A stretch of 64,000 nt of DNA, from the NCBI GenBank assembly GCA_009823505.1, contig VZQC01007114.1, positions 1,455,352 through 1,519,351 of the forward strand, in the 5' to 3' direction. This DNA comes from Rhizomys pruinosus. Lineage: Eukaryota > Chordata > Mammalia > Rodentia > Spalacidae. A program made the translations under genes and the position numbers. The notes beneath the pieces are model-generated. The model was not told where the DNA came from. It searched no databases and was given only the letters and a program-made list of their open reading frames with translations. Each line of letters begins with the position of its first letter. Position 1 is the first letter of the stretch. Positions 25,922 through 38,505 of this stretch are shown in pieces.

Positions 25922-26903
25922 ACCCAGAAGGACAAATCTGTCCTGTATATATAGGAAGAGCCAGTTTAGAGTTGATGAAATCACACACAGTTCCTCTCCT
26001 GGCTTCTGTTGCTACAAGGTGTAAGAACCAGAAAAGGCAGATGTGCAGATGATCATTTGCTAGTTACAAACCCATTTCAGAAAGATATTCTTGAAGTTTA
26101 GCACTCCTGTGCATCAATAAAGAGACAATTACCAGTCTTAAGACATTTCATCCATTTTAAGTTGTACCAGCATGATCAAATAGACTGGCTGCAACGAGCA
26201 TAACTACCTCAAATTTTGTGTTGCTGTTATTTGTTGTTTAGCTGTTCTTGTATGCAAAACAGCTTGCATTCCATATCTGACCCAAGAGCCTGTGGTGAGG
26301 GAGCGATCAGGATTAGTGCAACCCAGAGAGGTGCAGTTTTGGTTGCTGGCTTGCTGCCCTAGAGGGAACTCTGGTTGATTCTTGTTGCTTCAAGTTGAGA
26401 AACAGCAGATGAATAAGAAGGGAGGAGGAAGAAGGGGTGTGATTTTACTGGTAACACGAAGGCTAGAAATCCCTCAGATGCTTTTAAATTGTATCATATA
26501 TTTAAAATGACAATGAAGGAAAACCTAGTTCCAGAGTTCCCCAGTTTCTTCCAGTTCCCCTTCTTGTAGTTCCATCGCCCCAAATTCAAGCTTCTTAGAA
26601 GCTATGAAGCTCTCCAGAAAGCCAGATGGGGAAGGAGTAGGTTGCGGAGAGTCTTTAGGTTTGCTGTGACTCACAGAGGTGTCTTGTGATTTCCGATGTG
26701 GGTAATACAGCCATCAATGGGATTGTTTGGATAACTTAGGACCTTAGGGGAAAATTTCAAAGGAATATATATTTATTTTTCATTTTAAATATATGACAAA
26801 AATCTTTACAAACCATAGTGACATACTCATTAATTTGGTCTTTCCCCCAGTTTTCAAATATCTTCTGGGGTTAAACTATGGTTACTCTATCTGCATATTT
26901 CAT

Positions 26904-26932
26904 GCATATATATATATATATATATATATATG
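26904..26932 (+). repeat. (TA)n microsatellite
   Basis: About 13 TA units. Confidence 0.95.
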
Positions 26933-27463
26933 AATATAGTTTAAAGGAATATATATTGTTTAAAAGAAACACCAACCACATTAGAGAGAACTATTCTTAT
27001 TTTGTTGTAACCTCCACACTGTCTACAGCATGTTTTTACTTATGTACCCTCGGAGATAGGAAAGGGCATGCTTACTTAATGGTCTGACACTTTTCCAGTA
27101 GCCTTACTAATCCATCCTGCCACATGGATAGAGCTTTATGGCTTTTTGAGATCCTTATGTTTGTACTATTTCTGCATTACCTACATGCCTTTTAAGCTAG
27201 TCTAAATGTTCTCTTGCAAGTAAACACACTGTCCACAGTCCGTTGAAAGTCAGAGAAGAAATTAGAAATGAATTAAAAGTACACATTTGCTACCACAGGC
27301 TTATCACAGACTCTTCGTGAGCAAGCATCTGCCTTAAGAACTGCAAGTACCATTATCAGGAGTACTTTTTGTTTTCAGATATTTTAATAGACTAAAAAAA
27401 AAAAAAAAACAACCAGTCATCAGAGAGAGGAGCTGTCAAAGTCTTAACTCTGACATGAAATGA

Positions 27464-27790
<327 letters not shown>

Positions 27791-28427
27791 TGAAGGATCA
27801 GAGAAATGTGCCCACTGTCGAGAACTTAGTCAGCGGATCCTCTCGGTGTTCATTATTGTAATCTTTTCTCCCTCAAACGTGCAAATATTTTTAAGTAGGA
27901 CAGAGAAAGAATTGCTTTGACACACACCACTAGAGATCAGTGGTGACCATTTTTATTCATTCCTTTTGTGAACTGCAAGCAGGTTATTATGAATCTTAAG
28001 CTCTCCCTTGTCTCTCTTCTTTGAATTTTGACTTTGAATTTTGTTCAGAGCGCATTGCACGCTGGCAAGAGAAGAAGAAGGAGGTCCCTGTTCAGATAAT
28101 CAGGATGTGAGGTCTGGAAACTTCAGTCCTCATGCTTTTAGTAACCTTATGTACTGTAACAATACTTTAGAAACTTTGACTTGTTTTCAGTTTGTTTGTT
28201 TTTTTTTATTAAAAAGAGGCTTTACCTGTCACTTCAGCTTCCAGCATGCCGAAAAACCAAAGTATAGCTTTACCTTAAACCACAGACTATGAAGCACATA
28301 GAAAAACATAGGTACAGGAAGAATGGGAATGGATCACAGACTGCTTTAAGTCTTGTCTCAGGTATAAAAGGAAAATAAGGGTTTTGTTTTATGTCTTGTC
28401 TTGATCTTCTCCTCTTCCTCAGCTTCA

Positions 28428-28503
28428 GCCTAACTTCCTCCTCCTCCTCATCATCATCATCTTTTCCTCTTCCTCCTCCTCCTCCTCCTCCTCCTCCTCC
28501 TCC
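28428..28503 (+). repeat. (TCC)n/(TCA)n microsatellite
   Basis: CTCCTCCTCCTCA, then TCATCATCATC, then a longer CTCC run. Confidence 0.95.
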
Positions 28504-28567
28504 TTGCTATTCTCATTTTCATCTTCAAGTATCATGAGGGACATGCACTGGAACACCAAGGCAGAAT

Positions 28568-28773
28568 AATTTTTATCTTTTTGAGACTGGTATTTCTATA
28601 ACCCCGACTTGCCTGGAGCTCACTATATAGCCCAGGCTGGCCTGGAACTCACAGAGATCTGCCTGCCTCTGCCTCTGTCTCTGCCTCTGCCTCTGCCCCT
28701 GCCCCTGCCCCTGCCCCTGCCCCTGCCTCTGCCTCCCCAGTTCTGGGATTAAAGGCATGCACCACCATACCTG
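28568..28773 (-). repeat. B1 SINE, antisense, with internal hexamer expansion and TSD
   Basis: An exact duplication CCAAGGCAGAAT at 28556-28567 and 28774-28785 flanks the element. Inside it, the usual GCCTGCCTCTGCCTCCC segment has expanded into repeated CTCTGC and CCCTGC hexamers (about 28,664-28,735), lengthening this B1 by about 50 bp. Confidence 0.94.
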
Positions 28774-29570
28774 CCAAGGCAGAATTTTTATTATCTATTC
28801 ACTGACAGTAAGAACTAGACACCAGACTGGAAATGTCTGGCTTTATTGTTCTTAATAACTAAGTAGCAAAATATATTTAAATTGTTATATCTTTACTAAA
28901 ATATTTAATGAACATAGAATCATATGTAGTTTATAAAGGGTGGTATCTTTAAGGCAGCACCTTAAAAGACTGGTTGTTTGCAGACAGTCATACTCTTGTG
29001 CTACATATGCCCAGATTCTCAACAAAGGTCATAGATGTCAGCCGTTCACAATGTGCACTCATAATGTGATCTGAACAAACCAGTTAGACACTTTAACTAG
29101 TGTTTTCATGTTTTCTTCTAAAATAATAAAATAATCTTATGATTAGTAGATAAGCATTATCTAATAGATGGAACTAGTGAACTTCAGTTATACACAGAAC
29201 TTGTGAATATCTATAGTTGAAAAATAAACATCTATACAAGTCAAACACTGGGCCTGACAGAGGAAGCATGCACTTCTTGTATCTCTATTACCTCAGATCT
29301 ACTCTGCCTTCAATGACTGTATTCTCTATTCTTCATGAAATATTCCCAAATTTAAAAACATCACACCTGTTTCATTTGGAAACACTTTCTAAAAGAAGAA
29401 AAATGTTTTACATAAGCATATTCCATGTTTTATCATGTATTCCTGAATTAGAAATCCAGAAAGGTTAAACTTTTGAAAGAGCTCAATGCTAATATTGCTG
29501 AAATGATCTTTATCTCAGTTCATATGTCTGAATATTAAAAAAAATAATTAACAGTTTGAAAGGTGATGTA

Positions 29571-29721
29571 GGGGCCTGGAGACATGGCTCAGTGGCAAGT
29601 GTTTTTGCTGCTTTTTCAGAGTACCCAGGCTTAATTCCCAGCACCCATATGGCAGCTAATAACTGTCCATAACTCCAGTTCCAGGGGCTCTGATTCCCTC
29701 TTCTGACCCCCCCCCAGTTAC

Positions 29722-29759
<38 letters not shown>

Positions 29760-29834
29760 ACACACACATACACACACACACATACACACACACACACACA
29801 CACATACACCAGATCTTTAAAAATTAAAAAAAAA
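29571..29834 (+). repeat. B2 SINE with long (CA)n/(CATA) tail
   Basis: GGGGCCTGGAGACATGGCTC head, GCACCCATATGGCAGCTAAT middle, then CA repeats interrupted by CATACA from about 29,722 to 29,808. Confidence 0.9.
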
Positions 29835-30179
29835 TGATGTGGACATAATTCTTTATGTAATATAGCAAGATTTCCTTATAGTAGAGAGATGGTTACGAGA
29901 ATCCCTTTCCAACTTAAAGGAAAGGGTGTAAGAATTGCCATGTGATTTCTGCCATCCCAGACTACATGCAAGATGACTGCAGCCTAATTTCAGCCTTTCT
30001 GATAAAACTGTGTTAATTAAAGATACAACATTTGTAGTCAGGCGAATATTAAACACTGAAGTGTTTTGGACCTCAGTCTTTAGCTTTAAATAAATAAGTG
30101 TTCTTCAAATATCCACAAGATCATTCTAAATGGCCTATTTCATATAAAAGTACAAAGAAAGGTTGATGTTTTTTTTTTC

Positions 30180-30680
30180 CTCTTTACTGATTGTTTTGGA
30201 TAACAGCCTCCGACAGCATGCTGCTAATTCATTCTGCTTAAAACAGGCGCTTGAGCTGGGTTGACATTTTACGTAGTCTCTAGGGATCCTAGTTGACATT
30301 TTAAAGGGCTTCTAAGCATTTTATAATACCCTAAAATCTGGTTTTAATAAGCCATTCTGCTGAAATTGTTAACATAAGGAATCACCTTTTACTGTTTGGC
30401 GCAAGATCAGGGAATGAGGGACATCTTTTTCTGATTAGATATACAGTAGTTGGAGTAAAATGTGCAAATTCATTACATGCCCCACGGAGATGACTGTGTC
30501 GCTCAGCTCAGACGCTCCCCTTGCGGAGTCTCCAGACTGAGAAAGGAAAAGAAAAAGAATTGAAGGCTTTTTGTTTTCTCACTTCGAGCATCAAATATTT
30601 TTACTAAAATTTTATCAGGAGGAATACCCAATTATCTCTTTATGTTCACTGTGAAAAGCTCCCCTTTTGTAAGAGGTAAG
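30180..30680. promoter_or_regulatory. Candidate conserved regulatory element in Sox5 intron
   Basis: Repeat-free DNA with CCTCCGACAGCATGCTGC, AAACAGGCGCTTGAGC, TTTTACGTAGTC, TTTGGCGCAAGATC and CTCAGACGCTCCCCTTGCGG. The density of CpG and intact homeodomain-type TAAT words suggests constraint, but conservation is not tested here. Confidence 0.3.
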
Positions 30681-31684
30681 CACTTCCTCTTTATACATGG
30701 CTACACCTCCAAGTATACCCATACCAAAGGACATAAACACTGCTTTCATTCGGGACACTTCACCCTTTCAAACTTAGAGAAGAGTTAGCAATTCCTAGTG
30801 GGCACAGTGATGTCTATGTTCAATCTTGACATAAAGATAGGTAGTGGGTTTTACCCTAAGTCAACTGTCATTTGCTCATGTTTCTCCATATATTCCTGCT
30901 TTTCTGTAGATTATTTGTGGAGAGCTGACTCTTTTACGCCCTGATCTGAGGCTCAGAATGTTGGTCTATATCCATCCTGGCAAGAAACCCATGGAAAGAA
31001 TCCCCCTAGTTCATCGGGATCCTAAGCTTATGTATGCGCTTATGTATGCAATAAGAGTTGAGTCCTGCTATAGCATAAGAGACAGTGTTTGAGACTGAAC
31101 TCAAAGATAATATGTCCTGACCCACCAACTTGTTGCTCGACAATGCCTCGTAAATGGGAACTCCAGAAAGAAAAAGAATAGGCAACTCTACTGTTTGACC
31201 TATAACCTGAGTTTCTCTTTGAAATAAAATGAAACTAGCATAGCTTCTAGACCTGGGGGGGGGGGGACGACACACCTGTTTATAAAACCTTGTAACATAC
31301 TTGCTGGTATACCATGGGTGCAGCATATGTTATGTGATGGGAAATAATTAAGAAAAGAGGTGCTGTTGCTTTCACTATGGGTATTCATGTATCTGTTAAT
31401 ATGGAGGCTGGTTCACATTGATGAAGTTATGGAAGAATATACAGCAGTGACCTATTTGCCTTTGAGTTACAGAATAAACAGTTGGTGGGGGAACCCATTG
31501 TCAGGCTTCTAGCATCTTGCTTAGCTTTCTAAATCAAGTCAAGGAAACAGCACCCAGTACACATTTAGTATTTCTGGTACTCTAATGATGAACTTGAGAC
31601 TGGGAAACTTCAGAAAGGTATTTTGGGAGCAATATCCTAATGATCTTCTGGCCTGAAAAATGCTGGGCATTGCAAAGCAGGTGA

Positions 31685-31803
31685 ATGGGGTTTGTGTCCT
31701 CCCCCTCCCTCCTCCTCTCTCTCCCTCTTCTTCCCTTTGCCCTTTCCTTCTCTCTCTCCCTCTTCCTCCTTCCCCTCCTCCTCCCTCCTTTCTCTCCTCC
31801 TTC

Positions 31804-31873
<70 letters not shown>

Positions 31874-31905
31874 CTTCTCCTCTCCTTCTCCCTCTTCTTT
31901 TCCTT
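31685..31905 (+). repeat. Pyrimidine tract with long (CT)n
   Basis: CCT/CTT-rich DNA surrounds an uninterrupted (CT)n run at about 31,806-31,868. Open frames in three phases here are compositional artefacts. Confidence 0.95.
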
Positions 31906-32550
31906 CTCAGCTTACTACTACTGCTACTACTACAGTAACGGAGCTTCACCCTGGTCATTGCAGCGGCCCTTAAGAAACCTCATCTCTGAGCCCCATTGTC
32001 AGATTATATTTCCATTCTCTGTAGTGCTACTCAGTGAGGATGAAATTCCAGTATGAGTTTGGGGGGGAGAGGGGACCAAACTCCACCCGCAGCAGCAGGT
32101 GTTGCCTAGATTCAGGTTTGTGGGTTTTGTACTTTTGAGTCAAGTCAAGCTGATTATTTTTCACAGAAGTGTACACTTGCAATAAGATTTTTTTTAAGCC
32201 CATCTTTAATGTTTAACACTATTACTACTCCTACTATACATAGACATACTGACAGAATCAAAGTATTCAACCACATGTAAACTGAGAATTAGCATAAAGT
32301 ATTTTTAGTTAAGCCTCAAACTTGGTTTTCTTCTCAATCTAAATTAGATTTAATACAAAATTAATAGTGAACAGAAGGGGAAGGAATTTGGGTCAACGCT
32401 ACAAATGTTGACTGTCAATGGGAAGAATTGCATGTCTATACTATGGAAAGGGATTTGTTACGCTAAAGCTCTTACTCGGTTCATATTTATTATGAGCCTA
32501 ATCTCTGCTAGCTCACATAGGGTAGGTGGGTTATCCATGTAAGAGAACAC

Positions 32551-32749
32551 ATTTTTAAAAACCATTTTTATTTTATGTGTATTGCCTGCATGTGTATAAG
32601 CGCACCCATTTCATGCCAAGATCAGAAGAGGGCGTCATATCCCACAGAACTGGAGTTACAGATGGTTGTTGACCATGTGGGTGCTGAGTGTTGAACCCAG
32701 GTCTTCTGCAAGAACAGCCAGTACTACTGCTGAGCCCCCTCTCCAGCCT
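32551..32749 (-). repeat. B2/B3 SINE, antisense, with TSD
   Basis: The tail ATTTTTATTTTATGTGTATT and head CTGAGCCCCCTCTCCAGCC define an antisense copy. GAGAACAC duplicates at 32543-32550 and 32750-32757. Confidence 0.88.
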
Positions 32750-32947
32750 GAGAACACGTTTGAAGTTAACAAAACTTTAGAAAACATCTAAATTTGAATC
32801 AGAGATCTCTAAGTTAATGGTTGCATAGTGTTATTTCATCTTTGTAAAAGTTGTCTCATCTATGAAAATAGCTATAAATGCTGTTTTTCTGTCTCATAAG
32901 ACTGTGAAAAAAAATGAAAGGCCAAAAGCTCTTTTGCAATTGTATTT

Positions 32948-32949
<2 letters not shown>

Positions 32950-32980
<31 letters not shown>

Positions 32981-33100
32981 ACACATGTATGCATACATGT
33001 GTGTCAGGGTACCATGTTCAGGACAGAGGACAACTTGAAGAAATCAATTCTCCCCTTCTACCATGTGGGTCCCAGGTGCCTTTACCTACTGACTACCCCA
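32950..33100 (-). repeat. (GT)n and B3A-like SINE remnant, antisense
   Basis: The GT run is followed by GACAGAGGACAACTTGAAGA and CCATGTGGGTCCCAGGTGCC, antisense hallmarks of B3A-type SINEs, with an internal deletion. Confidence 0.6.
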
Positions 33101-33539
33101 TAGGACCCAGGATGACCTACAGATGCTCTCAGCACAATTTCTAGTGTAGTCATTCCCCAATCCTGTTTGTTATTATAACTTTAATTATTGTTAACTATTT
33201 GGTGGAATTAATTTGTAACTCCAGTCTTTTCCAATACCCGCATTTAAGCATTTTAGAAAGAAGACCATGAACTCACAATAGGAATTTTTGTAATAAGCAA
33301 ATGTACCCTAATAAAAAAATACTCAGAAACTAGGTAAGTCTCAGATTCAAAATATATGGTAAATTAATGTGAAGCTTTTTGGTTTGCAATTGAAACACAT
33401 CATGGTGTCGTAGACATGAAAGCTATAGTATCCATAAAACTCCTGAGTTTTTCAGTGCATAATAAGCAAAGTTTGTTTAAACTGCTCATTCAAGCCAAAA
33501 ATAATATATTGCCCAGTATTCATGTCTTTGAGTGCATAA

Positions 33540-33956
<417 letters not shown>

Positions 33957-34110
33957 TAGGTACTTCCACTTTATCATATAGCTAACACCGACTTGTTCTC
34001 CACTGGGGGGTAGCCAACATACCTGGTTGCAAAATGATCTTTGGAAAAAGAACCCGATATCTATTGTTTCCTAAGATTACTGTGTTTTCTACTCTTTATG
34101 TAGTCCTAAA

Positions 34111-34196
34111 TACATACGTATGTACATACATACATACGTACATACATGAGAGAGAGATAAAGAGAGAGGGGAGAGATAGATAGATGATAGATAGAT

Positions 34197-34243
<47 letters not shown>

Positions 34244-34250
34244 GATAGAT
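34111..34250 (+). repeat. (TACA)n and (GATA)n microsatellites
   Basis: TACATACG units, then GAGAGA, then GATAGATA units with GATGATA interruptions. Confidence 0.96.
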
Positions 34251-34310
34251 TCCACTGTAAGCTTCTACCTCTACTCTGAGCTTGGTTATCCCATTTGAAA
34301 ACAGACTGTC

Positions 34311-34538
34311 GGGCTGGAGAGATGGCCTAGCAGTTAAGAGCACCGACTGCTTTTACAGAAGACCTGGGTTCGATCCCCAGCACCCACATGGCAGCTGAGA
34401 ACCATCTTTAGCTCCAGTTCCAGGGGAATCTGATGCCCTCCTCTGACCTCCGCAGCATTGCACGACATGGGTGCACAAACCTGCATGCAGACAGTACATT
34501 CATACACATAAAAATAAATAAATAAAATTTTAAAAAAA
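34311..34538 (+). repeat. B2 SINE with 14-bp TSD
   Basis: The exact duplication GAAAACAGACTGTC lies at 34297-34310 and 34539-34552. The copy is intact, with A and B boxes, and lacks the 17-bp internal duplication. Confidence 0.96.
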
Positions 34539-35072
34539 GAAAACAGACTGTCTTCAGTAATAATCTTGAAGTTTGCTGATACAATCTTTCAAATATTACG
34601 TATTCATTTCCCTCACTGGTGTTCATGACTTCCAAAGTTTCACCATGATGAATTCTACAGCAAACAGCTTAGTGGAGACTGCATGACCTAAAAGTGATTT
34701 CAGAAGGAAAACCCTTGTATATTCAGGAATTGCATGGCCATCAAGCCACTTTTGTGTACGCATGCCACAGACGGTAGAGATTATATTTAGGATACAACAG
34801 AGTCACGAACAGGAATTAAGGACGCCCCCTTCTGCTTCCCACAGAGCGACTCTATGTAGTGTCAGAAGCTACATTACACATTTCCCTTAAAACACAAAGG
34901 AGTAACAGTTACTAACACTTGATACAGTAAATTCCTGAGATCAATAATAAAGGGGGTCCTTTCTGCCCTGCCTCCCCCCACCCCCAATTCCCTGAAAATG
35001 TCAGTGTCCTCTGCTGAAACATCTTCAAAGATAACATTACTGGAGTATATAGTAAACATATGAATGGAAAAA

Positions 35073-35082
35073 AGAAAAAGAA

Positions 35083-35154
<72 letters not shown>

Positions 35155-35168
35155 GAAAGAAACAAAGA
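35073..35168 (+). repeat. (GAAA)n microsatellite
   Basis: About 20 GAAA units, followed by GAGAAAGAAACAAAG. Confidence 0.97.
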
Positions 35169-35765
35169 AACAAGGAAATCTATTAACTCCCTCCTGCTGG
35201 GATCTGCTAAATAATCTCTCTTAAGCCTAGTGCAGAAATGAAAAGACAGAGTTCCTTAAGAATTAATTGTTTCAATACTGTTGCAGCAAGACTGTCAACT
35301 GAACATGGCACCACAGGCAGGTTTCACAGGCTGTATGTCCACAAGGCTGGCCAGGCCTCCTACCTCCAACAATAGGTCTAAACTCATTTCCCATCCTTGG
35401 TAGGATAAACCCATTTCCCGTACTAGGTCGATAAACGATGTCCGACATTCTGGTGTTTCTGGACCAAAAAGTCATATTGAAACTTCTAGGGTTTAGATAT
35501 TTTTGCACTAAAACTGAATTATCTTTGGGGGGGGGGGATCTGTTTCTGCCGAGCATCATGAAGGCAAAGTGAACTTGTAGTTCACAGTGGGTTATTTTGC
35601 TTCACCTGGTTCCCAGTTTGTTCTAACAATTAAACAGGATCATTTTAAGTATCAAATGCCAATTCATATAAGTACTTTGCAATCTGAAAAGCAGTGTATA
35701 AAGGTGTTAGAATCAATATAGGATGCCATTTAAACGTGTTAGGTAACTGGGTTCCTTACAGTTGA

Positions 35766-36149
<384 letters not shown>

Positions 36150-36441
36150 TAAGGGCCAACAGACTGTGGTGACCTGAGGACTTCAAGAAGCCCATCCTTA
36201 CCAGTGGCCAAGCACATTAATTTTCTCATACACTGACTGTTACTTTAACTGTTAGTCTTAAATAGTTGGGACATCAGCTGACTGATAGACCTCAGCCTCA
36301 AAAGGCTTGAGAAGGAAAAGAAAATAAGCAAACAGCATCAAGAGATTGAAATAAGCTATGGGTAAAATAATGCCAGTAACTCAGCTGCTACCTGCCGGCC
36401 AGCACTGAGGTCTTACCCGTCAACTTTTTTTTTTTTTTTTA

Positions 36442-36447
36442 AATAAA
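36442..36447 (+). promoter_or_regulatory. Proximal poly(A) signal candidate
   Basis: AATAAA about 290 bases after the stop codon, preceded by a T run. A cleavage site would fall near 36,460-36,475. Confidence 0.45.
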
Positions 36448-37018
36448 CTTTATGGCTGTTTGTTCTACAATGTTCTAGAAATTCTCACTCAGGTACACAG
36501 TGCCAACAAGTGGCTTGTGAATGTGTTTTGTTGTCTTGTGCTACAATTTTTTAAAAAAAGAAATAAGTTTTGTTTTGGGGGGGTTCTGGTTTTTTTCTCT
36601 TTTCCTTTTTTTTTTTTTTTTTTTTGGTTGTTGTTGTAATGCACCTGACAGAAAAAGAAAAGATGGATTTCTCTTCTCTCCACCCTCCTCCATCTCTATG
36701 CTCTAAAGACAAAAATCAGTGCATGGAGGGGTAGAGGGGAAAAAGAGCCTGTTTTTTACCTTCCTTGCTACATACCACGAAATAATTATTTTCCTTAGAG
36801 ATCTTTCTCTGACGATTGCACTCCACACTACATCTTTGAGCAAGTGCCAAATTTGTACTGAAGTGTTGACCAAGTTCATTCTTTATTCTTCTTTCTTTTC
36901 TCCTTCCTTCTTAGTAAGCGTTATAACTTAGACAATCCCTTGAAAGTCCTGATTTACCAGCAGCTGGTGAGATTGTCATTTTTTATTTTCATGGAAACTG
37001 TAGGTGCTGTTCTCAGGT

Positions 37019-37068
<50 letters not shown>

Positions 37069-38239
37069 AATTTAGAAAAAAAATATTTTCTGAACTTGGA
37101 TTTCTGTGTGCGTGTGTGTGTGTGTGTGTGTATGTGTGTGATTGTGGTACTTAGTAATATGGATAACGTTGGAGCATTTTGAGTCACACCGGCCTCCGAG
37201 GATGAAATCCCATATCCTCCAAGTGACTGGTCTACAAGCAATCTTGACCTTGACTTTGCACTTGAAACGACAGCCGTAGCGAAGCATAGGGCTCAGAAAT
37301 TTTATTTTTAAATTTCTAGTGTGATTATTATTGGATGGATCTGGCAGCCCTGTAGAATAGACATGTGCATGTAAGACATGGACGCTATCAGCAAATTGCT
37401 CCCAGACTTCCGTTCTTCCTAGACAATTGGTTCTACTAATGTTTGCTACTCTAGTGACTTTTTTTTCGTTTTTTGTTTTGTTTTGTTTTCCTGTTGGAAC
37501 TTCAAGCAAACAATTGTTTTGACTGAAGATATTTGGCCATTTTTTCAGAAATATAGAATTAGCTTGTTTCTCCAACATTCTGCCCTTTCCTGATCAAGAA
37601 ATGGAGCTGGTGATTTTATAGGATTTTTTTTTCATCTCTCCATGACATGAGGTCAGAGAACTTGTGCATTTCACAAGTGTGGGTCATATGTATTTCATGT
37701 CCAAATAACCAAGATTTGAATAAAAGTGAGCACAGCCCCGCATAGTGAAGCCTGGATGAACACAATGGCCCTTCTCTGAAAGGTAAATCTGCTCTTTATT
37801 CAACCTCTGGTGACAACAGAGTTCTTGCTCAAAGCAAGATCAGATGGTGATGAGAAGGCTAATGTAGATGTTGCCAATGCAATGCAAGGCACGGGGTATG
37901 GTCTGTTCAAATAAACCCAAAAGCATTTCAGGTCAATTGCCATTTTCTATGTTTAAATATCTGGTAGCAAGTCTCCCAGCTAGTGACTAGGATGAGCTAT
38001 AACATTCACCTCCATCAACTTCCTCTCTTACCTACCCCCCCCGGATACCATCTTCAACTTTGAATTAAACATATGAACAAGTAAGAAAAAAATGTTTTTC
38101 TGTCTCTCAAAGTCTTACTCTGGGGGTTTTGCTTGGAGGAGCTGATTCCATGTCCGAAGTTTTGTTTTATTTTTCTCTTTTTTTTTTTCTTTATGACTGT
38201 ATTTTCATTTGAACTGCCTCTTTTTTCTAGTGTTGTAAG

Positions 38240-38425
38240 ATGATGATGATGATAAAATAATAGTAATAATAATAATAATGATAATAATAATAATAATGGT
38301 CAGCTGTTCCCAGATTAGTAAGTTATGTATAATTTATTTTATTTCTCCCTTTCTATTTTATTCTGCTCTGATTATTTGGAAATGCATCCAACAAGCTGTC
38401 AGGTATTTAAAACTAACTTCTATTT

Positions 38426-38503
<78 letters not shown>
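38240..38503 (+). repeat. Microsatellites in the Sox5 3' UTR
   Basis: (ATG)n/(ATA)n at 38,240-38,298, then (CT)n at 38,429-38,470 directly joined to (CA)n at 38,471-38,503. Confidence 0.95.

Positions 38504-38505
<2 letters not shown>

Noticed and set aside
31660..32056. Overlapping Leu/Ser/Pro-rich frames and an Arg/Glu-rich antisense frame
   Set aside because: Pure pyrimidine-tract artefact of the (CT)n region.
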